This document shows positions 1-5,237 of a stretch of DNA of 7,899 nucleotides, piece by piece; positions within the stretch are counted from its first letter, which is position 1; every line of letters begins with the position of its first letter. Source of the DNA: VRUE01 sp040508545. GTDB taxonomy: Bacteria; Actinomycetota; Thermoleophilia; Solirubrobacterales; 70-9. The notes beneath the pieces are model-generated. The model did not search any database. It worked only from the letters and a program-made list of their open reading frames with translations, and was not told the origin of the DNA. The position numbers and the translations under genes were made by a program. The stretch is taken from NCBI GenBank assembly GCA_040508545.1, contig JBEVMR010000111.1:1-7899 (forward strand), read 5' to 3'.

Positions 1-1022
1 GCCGGCGCTCCCGGAGCGGCGATCGGGAGGTCGAGGGTGAAGGCAGTGAAACGGCGGCTGGAGGAGATCGCGATGTGGCCATCCATGCGCTGGGCCAGCT
101 CGCGGGCGATCGCGAGCCCGAGCCCTGAGCCGCCCGCCGAGTCGGCGGTGAAGAAGCGCTCGAAGATGCGCTTCTGCACCCGCTGGGGGATGCCAGTGCC
201 GTCGTCGGAGACGGTCAGCTCGGCACGCTGATTGACGGAGTAGATAGTCACGGTGACGCTGGTGCCCTCCGGCGTGTGGGTGAGGGCGTTGTCAAGCAGG
301 ATACGGATGATCTGCCGCACCCGGTCGGGGTCGGCGACGGCGACGACCGGCCGGTCCGGCGTGCGCAGCTCCAGGCGCGAGTCGCGCAGGTCGGCGCGGG
401 CGCCAAACTCGCGCACCACGTCGCGGGCCAGGGAGCTGAGGTCGATGCTGCGGATCGCCATCACGATGCCGCCGGCGTCGAGCTGCGAGAGGTTCAGGAG
501 GTCGGCGGTGAGCTTGGTCAGGCGCTCGATCTGCTGGCGCATCGTACGCACGAACTCGGCTCGCTCCTCGGGGCTCGGGTCCTCCTCGTCGAGCAGCTCG
601 ACGAAGCCGCCGAGGCTGAAGATCGGCGTGCGCAGCTCGTGCGAGGCGTTGGCGATGAACTGCTTGCGGGCGCTGTCGAGCTCGGCGAGCCGGCGCTGCA
701 TCTCGTTGAAGGTGCGGGCGAGCTGCCCCAGCTGGCCGGAGGAATCGACCGGGATGCGCGCGGCGAAGTCGCCATCGGCGACCGCGCGCGCGGCGTCCTC
801 GATCCGTTTGACCCGCTGCGACACCACCTGGGCCGAATAGATGCCGACGCCCAGTGCCATCACCAGGGCGAAGAGAGCGCCGACCAGGATCGGCCCGGCG
901 GCCTCGTCGTGGCCTTCGATCACCACGACCCAGGCGTAGACGATGGCTGACGTCCCGGCTCCGATTGACAGCGACGCGGTCGTGATCCTGCTGCCGAGCG
1001 GAGTGAGACGAAGCCCTTTCAT
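1..1022 (-). CDS. Sensor histidine kinase, HAMP type, 3' end cut by window edge
   Basis: Membrane sensor kinase, the likely partner of the response regulator just upstream in the same operon. Reading the minus strand from ATG at 1022 gives 340 residues still open at the edge; the end looks only a few residues away because the last strand of the ATPase domain (TLDLPI) is already present. Two membrane segments (about residues 13-35 and 44-67) are separated by only about eight residues, so there is essentially no extracytoplasmic sensor domain. A HAMP linker follows (about 66-118). The HisKA H-box ASHELRTP carries the phospho-accepting His128. HATPase_c motifs are the N-box around Asn245 (LLDNALTH), G1 box DDGTGIP at 273-279, F-box RIFERFF at 285-291 and G2 box GGSGLGL at 297-303. 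All catalytic motifs are intact. The start codon overlaps the regulator's stop (ATGA), which supports translational coupling. The signal sensed cannot be deduced. Confidence 0.95.
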   Translation of the reverse strand, partial: MKGLRLTPLGSRITTASLSIGAGTSAIVYAWVVVIEGHDEAAGPILVGALFALVMALGVGIYSAQVVSQRVKRIEDAARAVADGDFAARIPVDSSGQLGQLARTFNEMQRRLAELDSARKQFIANASHELRTPIFSLGGFVELLDEEDPSPEERAEFVRTMRQQIERLTKLTADLLNLSQLDAGGIVMAIRSIDLSSLARDVVREFGARADLRDSRLELRTPDRPVVAVADPDRVRQIIRILLDNALTHTPEGTSVTVTIYSVNQRAELTVSDDGTGIPQRVQKRIFERFFTADSAGGSGLGLAIARELAQRMDGHIAISSSRRFTAFTLDLPIAAPGAP

Positions 1023-1714
1023 TCCCGGAAGCGGTAGCCGACGCCTCGCACGGTGAACAGGTACTCGGGCTGCTTGGGGTCGGCCTCGATCTTTTCGCGC
1101 AGGTGGCGGATGTGGACGTCGACCGTGCGCGGGTCGCGGTAGTCGGAGTCGCCCCAGACATGCTCCAGCAAGGTCTCGCGGCTGAGCACCTTGCCCGGTG
1201 AGCGGGCGAGGGCGGTGAGGATCTCGAACTCGACGTAGGTGGCTGCGACCTCGTCCTTGCCCAGGGTCACCGAGCGGCGGGCCGGGTCGATCCTCAGCTC
1301 GGCGTGCTCGATCGGCTCCTCCTCGGGGGGGTCGGCGACCATCCGCGAGCGGCGCAGCGCCGCCTTGACGCGGCTGCGGAACTCGCGCATCGAGAAGGGC
1401 TTGGTTATGTAGTCGTCGGCGCCGACCTCGAGCCCGGCCACCTTGTCGGTCTCGCTGCCCTTGGCGGTCAGCATGATGATCGGCACCTGGCTCTGCCGGC
1501 GCATCTGGCGGCAGACTTCGACCCCGTCCAGCTTTGGCAGCATCAGGTCGAGGACGACGAGGTCGAAGCGCGCCTCGGTGAAGCGTTCCAGCGCTTCGCG
1601 CCCGTCAAGCGCCGAGGTGACGTGGTAGCCGTCCTTGCGCAGTGGATAGCTGAGCAGGGTCTGGACCGACTGCTCGTCGTCGACCAGCAGTATCCGCGTA
1701 GACCCGTTCGGCAT
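1019..1714 (-). CDS. OmpR/PhoB-family response regulator
   Basis: DNA-binding response regulator of 231 residues, the normal length for this family. The receiver domain (about 7-120) has the acidic pair Asp12/Asp13, phospho-acceptor Asp56 in VVLDLMLP, the switch Thr83 in MLTAKG and Lys105 in TKPF. A winged-helix Trans_reg_C domain fills about 134-231 and ends in the family-typical RGVGYRFRE. The frame is open further upstream to 1855, but I chose ATG 1714 because the receiver fold begins right after it. The upstream 47 codons have no family similarity that I recognise, and they would overlap the divergent small gene. No strong Shine-Dalgarno precedes ATG 1714, only a weak GGGATT too far away, so the message may be leaderless or the signal weak. 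It is co-transcribed with the kinase, whose ATG overlaps its stop. It resembles the RegX3/PhoP/MtrA branch, but I cannot assign a target regulon. Confidence 0.95.
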   Translation of the reverse strand: MPNGSTRILLVDDEQSVQTLLSYPLRKDGYHVTSALDGREALERFTEARFDLVVLDLMLPKLDGVEVCRQMRRQSQVPIIMLTAKGSETDKVAGLEVGADDYITKPFSMREFRSRVKAALRRSRMVADPPEEEPIEHAELRIDPARRSVTLGKDEVAATYVEFEILTALARSPGKVLSRETLLEHVWGDSDYRDPRTVDVHIRHLREKIEADPKQPEYLFTVRGVGYRFRE

Positions 1715-1776
1715 AAACACAGAGTAATCCCGGCGGGCTCCGGGCGGCCGTGGACGTATGTGCGAGTACCAAGAAC

Positions 1777-1803
1777 TAAGGTTCCCGTGCCGGGGGCCGA
1801 TAT
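1777..1803 (+). promoter_or_regulatory. Sigma-28 (FliA/WhiG-type) promoter-like sequence
   Basis: On the plus strand TAAGGTTC (1777-1784), an 11-base spacer, and GCCGATAT (1796-1803). The classical enterobacterial sigma-28 consensus is TAAAGTTT-N11-GCCGATAA, so 13 of 16 positions match at exactly the consensus spacing. It sits directly before the FlgM-like small gene. The expected transcription start, about 6-8 bases after the -10 element, would leave only a few bases before the ATG at 1815 and would exclude the Shine-Dalgarno-like GAGG at 1804-1807. So either the transcript is nearly leaderless or the match is fortuitous. The call is inference from sequence matching only. Confidence 0.5.
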
Positions 1804-1810
1804 GAGGAAA
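1804..1810 (+). promoter_or_regulatory. Shine-Dalgarno-like site before the FlgM-like gene
   Basis: GAGGAAA lies before ATG 1815, with seven bases between GAGG and the start codon, which is good spacing. An in-frame TGA at 1803-1805 immediately upstream fixes ATG 1815 as the first usable start. The site partly conflicts with the sigma-28-like promoter at 1777-1803, whose predicted start point lies within or after it. Confidence 0.55.
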
Positions 1811-1814
1811 AGTC

Positions 1815-1991
1815 ATGCAGCAGCGACAGCTCAAGAGCCTCGTCGAGAGCGGCAATTACCAGCCGGTGCCGGTGCTGATTGCAGAGGCGATGCTGCGCCG
1901 CCGGGGCGTGCGGACCCTGCTGACCGGCGCTGCCGTCAGCTCAGCTGATCGAAGCCCCTCGCCTCGAGCAACTCGCCGCCAGGCAGCCTGA
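1815..1991 (+). CDS. FlgM-like small protein (putative anti-sigma-28 factor)
   Basis: A 58-residue plus-strand gene in the gap between the divergent regulator and thiL, ending 56 bp inside the 3' end of thiL on the opposite strand. Residues 6-28 read LKSLVESGNY followed by QPVPVLIAEAMLR. This fits the C-terminal pattern of FlgM (LK..IE.G.Y.vd...IAE.mL), the part that binds the flagellar sigma factor; the usual N-terminal half is absent, so at 58 residues it is about half the length of typical FlgM. The tail after about residue 40 is basic, rich in Ala, Ser and Arg, and less informative. Support for it being real comes from the good ribosome-binding site GAGG seven bases before the ATG and the sigma-28-like promoter at 1777-1803. 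FlgM holds sigma-28 inactive until the flagellar hook is complete; that role here is inference. It could instead be an unrelated small protein or a chance frame. Confidence 0.55.
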   Translation: MQQRQLKSLVESGNYQPVPVLIAEAMLRRRGVRTLLTGAAVSSADRSPSPRATRRQAA

Positions 1992-2940
1992 TCTCGACCC
2001 CTTCGCCGGCGCCCACGGCGCCGACCTGCGTGAGGCCACCGTGCTCGATAACCGCGGCGGTGGCGGCGCTGAGCTCGTCAGCCGGCAGTGCGGCGAGCAG
2101 CTCGTAGTCTTCGCCGCCGGAGACGGCGAGCTCGAGCGGGTCGCGCCCGGCGGCGCTCGCGACCTCGGTGAGGCCGGCGGCCAGGGGCAGCGCCGCGGCC
2201 TCGATTTGCAGGCTCACCCCGCTGGCTTCGGCCAGATGACGGGCGTCGCCGCCGAGCCCGTCGCTGAGGTCGATCATCGCCGTCGCGCCAGCGGCGGCCA
2301 GGGCGCGGCCGGCGTCCAGCCGGGGCCGAGGTTCCAGCTGCCGCCCCACCAGGCCCTCGGACGTGCCGTCACTTATGCACCTATATGGACGTCCAAGTGG
2401 CGGCACGTCCGATTCAGCTTCGTGCTCGAGCAGCAGCAGGCCGGCGGCTGCGCTGCCGAGTTCGCCGGTTACGACGAGGGCGTCGCCCGGCTGGGCTCCG
2501 GAGCGGGTTACGAAGTCCTCCGGTCGCTCCGCGTGGCCGACGACGGTGATTGCGAGGGTCAGCACCGGCGCTCGCGTCAGGTCTCCGCCGGCGAGCGAGG
2601 CGCCGGTCCCAGCCGCGACCTTCTCGATTCCGTCGAGCAGCTTCAGGCAGTCGTCCTCGCCGAGATCGACCGGAATCCCGAGGACGACGTACGCCTCTCC
2701 CGGCTCGGCCCCCATCGCCGCCAGGTCGGAGAGGGCGACGGCGAGCGCCTTGGCGCCGATCTGCTCGAGGCTGCTCGACTGGCGGCGGAAGTGGATCCCC
2801 TCGACGAGAGCGTCGACCGAGGTTGCGGTGGCTCCGCCGGGAACGGTGACCGCGGCGTCGTCGCCGCTGCCGACCTGCAGCCGCGCACCGGGCGCGGGTA
2901 GCCGCTCCCGTATGCGAGCCAAGAGCTCGAACTCGCCCAT
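1936..2940 (-). CDS. thiL: Thiamine-monophosphate kinase
   Basis: Catalyses ATP-dependent phosphorylation of thiamine monophosphate to thiamine diphosphate, the last step of cofactor synthesis, in the cytoplasm. The 334-residue product has the AIRS/ThiL family signatures in order: GSGDDAA at 24-30, SVDALVEGIHF at 41-51, SDLAAMGA at 71-78, GGDLTRA at 118-124, IDLSDGLGGD at 223-232 and SGGEDYELL at 274-282. The metal- and nucleotide-binding aspartates in these motifs are all present. The ATG at 2940 is supported by GGGGAG (2950-2955) nine bases upstream. The segment at residues 177-195, between the Leu-rich helix (GLLLLEH) and QLEPRPRL, is a hairpin element with rare codons; compared from memory with E. 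coli ThiL this loop is roughly 11 residues longer. The active site looks unaffected. Its 3' end overlaps the FlgM-like gene tail-to-tail. No other thiamine gene is visible nearby. Confidence 0.96.
   Translation of the reverse strand: MGEFELLARIRERLPAPGARLQVGSGDDAAVTVPGGATATSVDALVEGIHFRRQSSSLEQIGAKALAVALSDLAAMGAEPGEAYVVLGIPVDLGEDDCLKLLDGIEKVAAGTGASLAGGDLTRAPVLTLAITVVGHAERPEDFVTRSGAQPGDALVVTGELGSAAAGLLLLEHEAESDVPPLGRPYRCISDGTSEGLVGRQLEPRPRLDAGRALAAAGATAMIDLSDGLGGDARHLAEASGVSLQIEAAALPLAAGLTEVASAAGRDPLELAVSGGEDYELLAALPADELSAATAAVIEHGGLTQVGAVGAGEGVEIRLPGGELLEARGFDQLS
2357..2412. repeat. Long palindrome embedded in frame in thiL
   Basis: The left arm at 2357-2374 (TCGGACGTGCCGTCACTT) pairs with the right arm at 2395-2412 (AAGTGGCGGCACGTCCGA) over 18 positions, with a single G-T wobble (2369/2400). 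The 20-base loop (2375-2394) is AT-richer than its surroundings and itself contains the palindrome GGACGTCC. Without the outermost base pair the unit is 54 bp, exactly 18 codons, so it keeps frame. In thiL it encodes about residues 177-195, and residues 181-190 use CCA CTT GGA CGT CCA TAT AGG TGC ATA AGT, a run of codons mostly rare in this GC-rich window. It is likely a small inserted palindromic element. Its identity and copy number are unknown. Confidence 0.8.
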
Positions 2941-2990
2941 GGGCTCATTCTCCCCGCTGCGGGTAGCTATTGGCAGCCCCCGATCTCACT

Positions 2991-2996
2991 AAGGTG
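2991..2996 (+). promoter_or_regulatory. Shine-Dalgarno site fixing a GTG start
   Basis: AAGGTG ends eight bases before GTG 3005. An in-frame TAA at 2990-2992 closes the frame upstream and there is no other start codon in between, so the GTG is the only reasonable start of the membrane protein gene. Confidence 0.7.
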
Positions 2997-3004
2997 CGGC
3001 AGAC

Positions 3005-4093
3005 GTGGCAGAGGATCAACCACTCCTACACAAGATCGGCGCTGCAGGCGCGAGTTTTGGCACGAAGCCGCCTCGCAGCAAACGTGTTCGCCTCGCAATT
3101 CAGCTCGGGATCGCGATCGTCGTCTTTGGCTTTCTCGTCCTCACCGTCATCAACCAGTGGGGCGAGATCAAGGACAAGGGCGTCCACTTCCACGTCCTCT
3201 GGCTGATCCCGGCCTTCGTCTTCCTGCCGATGTTCTATGCGCTCAGCGCGCTCGGCTGGGATCTGATCCTGCGCTTCCTCGGGTACCGGATCGGGCATGG
3301 GCGGGCCCAGGTCGCCTGGGGGCAGCCGCTGCTTGCCCGCTATGTGCCCGGCAGCGTGCTCTACGTGCTCGGGCGGGTCCTGCTCTCGGAGCGGGCCGGC
3401 GTGCAGCGGCGCGTGACCATCGCCAGCATCGTCTACGAGCAGGCGATCTCCGCCACCTCGGCGATCGTCTTTGCCGCCTACTTCCTGATCAGCCACCCTG
3501 ACTTGCAAGGTCAGCCGCTGCGCTGGGCGGTCCTTCTGCTGATTCCGCTGGCGCTCGCGATCCTGTCGCCGCGCGTCTTCGGCCCACTCGCCAACCGCGT
3601 CCTGCGCGCCTTCGGCCGCGAACCGCTGCCGGCGGTGCTGCCGATGCGCGGCGTGATCACGATGACGCTCTACTACCTGTCGGTATGGGGCGTCGTCGCG
3701 CTCGGTATGTACTGCGTGGCCCGCTCGGTGACGACCATTCCGCTCACCTTCAGCGAGGTGCTCACGGTGGGCTCGGCGCAGGCCGTCGGCTATGTGGCGG
3801 CTCTGGTCACCCTCGTCGCCCCGGCGGGCCTCGGCATTCGCGACGCCGCTTTCGCCTGGGCGGTGAAGGGCGCCGTGCCGGCCAGCAGCTTTGCGATTGG
3901 GTCGCTGATCGCGATCGCGGTGCGCGGGGTGCTGACCGTGGTCGAGCTGCTCTACGTCGGCTTGGTGACTGCTCTGGGCAAACGCGAGGGTTGGTCGATC
4001 CCTACGGGCATCGTGCATCCGTCGCCGGAGGAGGAGGCCGAGGGTTCGCCGCCGCCCGGCGAGCGGCCGATTCATTCGCCGGAGATTCTTTAG
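3005..4093 (+). CDS. Polytopic membrane protein, LPG-synthase TM / flippase-like family
   Basis: A 362-residue integral membrane protein of the PF03706-like family (lysylphosphatidylglycerol synthase transmembrane region, related to AglD2/UPF0104). Members act in, or are suspected of, moving or modifying lipid-linked compounds; the substrate here is unknown. About seven to eight membrane segments are visible, roughly at residues 30-49, 64-84, 117-127, 140-163, 173-188, 217-238, 252-275 and 297-323. Family motifs seen are ARYVPGSVLYVLGR at 111-124 (the usual 'Y.PG....lgR') and APAGLGIRDAA at 272-282 (the usual 'PaGlGvrE'). The catalytic domain of MprF proteins is absent. The last 40 residues are a hydrophilic, Pro/Glu-rich cytoplasmic tail. 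The start is GTG, fixed by an upstream TAA and the AAGGTG ribosome-binding site. The gene is divergent from thiL and convergent with the glycosyltransferase, leaving 40 bp that hold only weak complementarity and no clear terminator. Confidence 0.85.
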   Translation: MAEDQPLLHKIGAAGASFGTKPPRSKRVRLAIQLGIAIVVFGFLVLTVINQWGEIKDKGVHFHVLWLIPAFVFLPMFYALSALGWDLILRFLGYRIGHGRAQVAWGQPLLARYVPGSVLYVLGRVLLSERAGVQRRVTIASIVYEQAISATSAIVFAAYFLISHPDLQGQPLRWAVLLLIPLALAILSPRVFGPLANRVLRAFGREPLPAVLPMRGVITMTLYYLSVWGVVALGMYCVARSVTTIPLTFSEVLTVGSAQAVGYVAALVTLVAPAGLGIRDAAFAWAVKGAVPASSFAIGSLIAIAVRGVLTVVELLYVGLVTALGKREGWSIPTGIVHPSPEEEAEGSPPPGERPIHSPEIL

Positions 4094-4133
4094 GCCGCCG
4101 CTCCCTTACTCCAGCAGCGGAGGTCCGCTAGCG

Positions 4134-5237
4134 CTAGAGGGGCATCCTCGCGGGGAGCTGGTATGCCGTCAGGGCTAGCGTCAGGAGCTGGAGGGGGCGG
4201 TCTCTCGAGAGGGCTACTAGGGGAAGGGCCCAGATCAGGTACCAGGGTAGGAGCCAGGCGGTGGCTAGTAGTAGGGCGAAGGAGGCCCAGGCGGCGTTGC
4301 GGAGCCAGTCGGCTCCCTGCCAAGTCCTGATCAGTAGATAGACGAAGGCGATCGCGTAGAGGGCTAGGGCCGTGGCGCGGACCGCAGTTTGGTCGAGGCC
4401 GGTGATGCGGGCGAAGGTGACCGGGATGCTCATGTGGCTGGTGCGGTGCTGGTTCTCGCCGGCAAGGCCGATCGCGTCGAGCCAGCTCCAGCCGAAGGCG
4501 GCGAGGGCGGCTGCCGCCAGCACCAGCGCCATCGCGCCGGTGGCGGTGAGGATGCGCGTCGCGGGCGATAAAGAAGCCTTTTGTCCCCTCTGGGGGATAG
4601 AAGGCTTCATTCTCGCCGTGTCCAGCAGGGCGAAGGGGGCGGCGATGGCTGCTGGAGCCTTGATCGCGAAGGCGACAACAAAGGCGGCGCCGGCCGTTGC
4701 CTCGCGGGCGGAGAGCATCGCGGCGATGCCGATCGTCGCCGCGAGCATCGCCAGGCCGTCGTTGTGGGCGCCGCCCACTACGTGGATCAGGACCAGGGGG
4801 TTGAGGGCGACGAACGCCGCCGCCGCGAGGGGCGAGACGCCGCGGGCAGGCGCGATCCGGGCGACGAGCAGGGCGATCGCGAGGACCGAGAGGCCCGCCG
4901 TCGCCTTTAGGGCCGCTACCGCGAGCCAGACCGGCAACCACGCCAGCGGGTAGGTCGCCAGGGTGAAGAGCGGGCCGTAGGCGCTGGTCGCGTCGATCCA
5001 GGTGACGCGGGCGTAGGCGGGGTCGAAGGGCGCCGCAGCAGGGGGGGAGACGTAGGGGTCGAGGCCGTGGACGACCCCAAGCCGGGCGTAGTCAACGTAG
5101 CTATAGACGTCGTGGGAGAGGAGGACGGGGGCAAGGGCGAAGCCGACGACCAAGAGCGTGATCGAGACTGCAGTTACCCGTCTATATCGCGGGTAACTGC
5201 AGTCTCGCGAGGCGGTCCCCTCGCAGAGTCGGCTCAA
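4134..5237 (-). CDS. MptB/GT87-like polyprenol-phosphate-sugar glycosyltransferase
   Basis: A 367-residue multi-pass membrane glycosyltransferase of the GT-C fold, closest to the MptA/MptB alpha-1,6-mannosyltransferases and GT87/DUF2029 proteins, which use polyprenol-phosphate-mannose to build surface glycans; the exact sugar and acceptor are inferred. Seen: TM1 at 26-40 followed by the acidic loop SHDVYSYVDYARL (Asp43) and GLDPY at 58-62, AHNDGLAM at 157-164, and LPWYLIWALPL at 330-340, with alternating Ala/Leu-rich helices between. The start is TTG 5237, overlapping the PBP stop as TTGA; no ATG or GTG lies in frame before TM1. The family often has more N-terminal helices, so it may be shortened. 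Two hairpin elements lie inside it, at residues about 11-25 and 210-222. The C-terminal codons favour CTA Leu, AGA and AGG, unlike the neighbouring PBP. Coupling to the PBP suggests co-expression. Confidence 0.82.
   Translation of the reverse strand: MSRLCEGTASRDCSYPRYRRVTAVSITLLVVGFALAPVLLSHDVYSYVDYARLGVVHGLDPYVSPPAAAPFDPAYARVTWIDATSAYGPLFTLATYPLAWLPVWLAVAALKATAGLSVLAIALLVARIAPARGVSPLAAAAFVALNPLVLIHVVGGAHNDGLAMLAATIGIAAMLSAREATAGAAFVVAFAIKAPAAIAAPFALLDTARMKPSIPQRGQKASLSPATRILTATGAMALVLAAAALAAFGWSWLDAIGLAGENQHRTSHMSIPVTFARITGLDQTAVRATALALYAIAFVYLLIRTWQGADWLRNAAWASFALLLATAWLLPWYLIWALPLVALSRDRPLQLLTLALTAYQLPARMPL
4573..4608. repeat. Hairpin element embedded in the glycosyltransferase gene
   Basis: On the plus strand GAAGCCTTTTGTCCCC (4573-4588) pairs with GGGGATAGAAGGCTTC (4593-4608): 14 Watson-Crick pairs and two G-T wobbles over 16 positions, around a 4-base loop (TCTG). 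The unit is 36 bp, exactly 12 codons, and encodes about residues 210-222 (MKPSIPQRGQKAS) in a cytoplasmic loop between membrane helices. It uses AGG, CAA and TCT, followed by TTA. On the coding strand the stem is followed by TTTAT, so it also resembles a weak intrinsic terminator inside the gene. Confidence 0.75.
5163..5207. repeat. Perfect 18-bp palindrome at the start of the glycosyltransferase gene
   Basis: CGAGACTGCAGTTACCCG (5163-5180) is perfectly complementary to CGGGTAACTGCAGTCTCG (5190-5207), with a 9-base loop TCTATATCG. The whole unit is 45 bp, 15 codons, and encodes about residues 11-25 of the glycosyltransferase, a basic tail before TM1. It begins 26 bases after the PBP stop on the coding strand, so it might lower read-through from the PBP into the glycosyltransferase. 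No T-tract follows, so it is not a standard intrinsic terminator. Confidence 0.85.

Noticed and set aside
152..175. 8-bp inverted repeat AGAAGCGC/GCGCTTCT in the kinase gene
   Set aside because: Short, and explained by the codons of the conserved F-box (RIFERFF); not comparable with the three long palindromes.
292..1161. Long minus-strand open frame overlapping kinase and regulator
   Set aside because: Arg/Ala/Thr-rich product without motifs; it is out of frame with the kinase and regulator, both of which show full catalytic motifs.
1715..1855. N-terminal extension of the response regulator to 1855
   Set aside because: The extra 47 residues do not resemble a receiver domain start, and they lie opposite the FlgM-like gene and its promoter; ATG 1714 gives the normal family length.
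3026..4075. Antisense open frame of 349 codons opposite the flippase-like gene
   Set aside because: Arg/Asp/His-rich low-complexity composition typical of the antisense frame of a GC-rich membrane protein gene; no ribosome-binding site or motif.
4094..4137. Terminator in the convergent gap, including the palindrome CTAGCGCTAG
   Set aside because: Only 4-5 bp complementarities and no T-tract; the 10-base palindrome overlaps the glycosyltransferase stop and has no loop.
4090..4941. Minus-strand open frame of 283 codons in another frame of the glycosyltransferase
   Set aside because: Arg/Pro/Gly-rich without membrane helices; the frame from TTG 5237 has coherent helices and family motifs.
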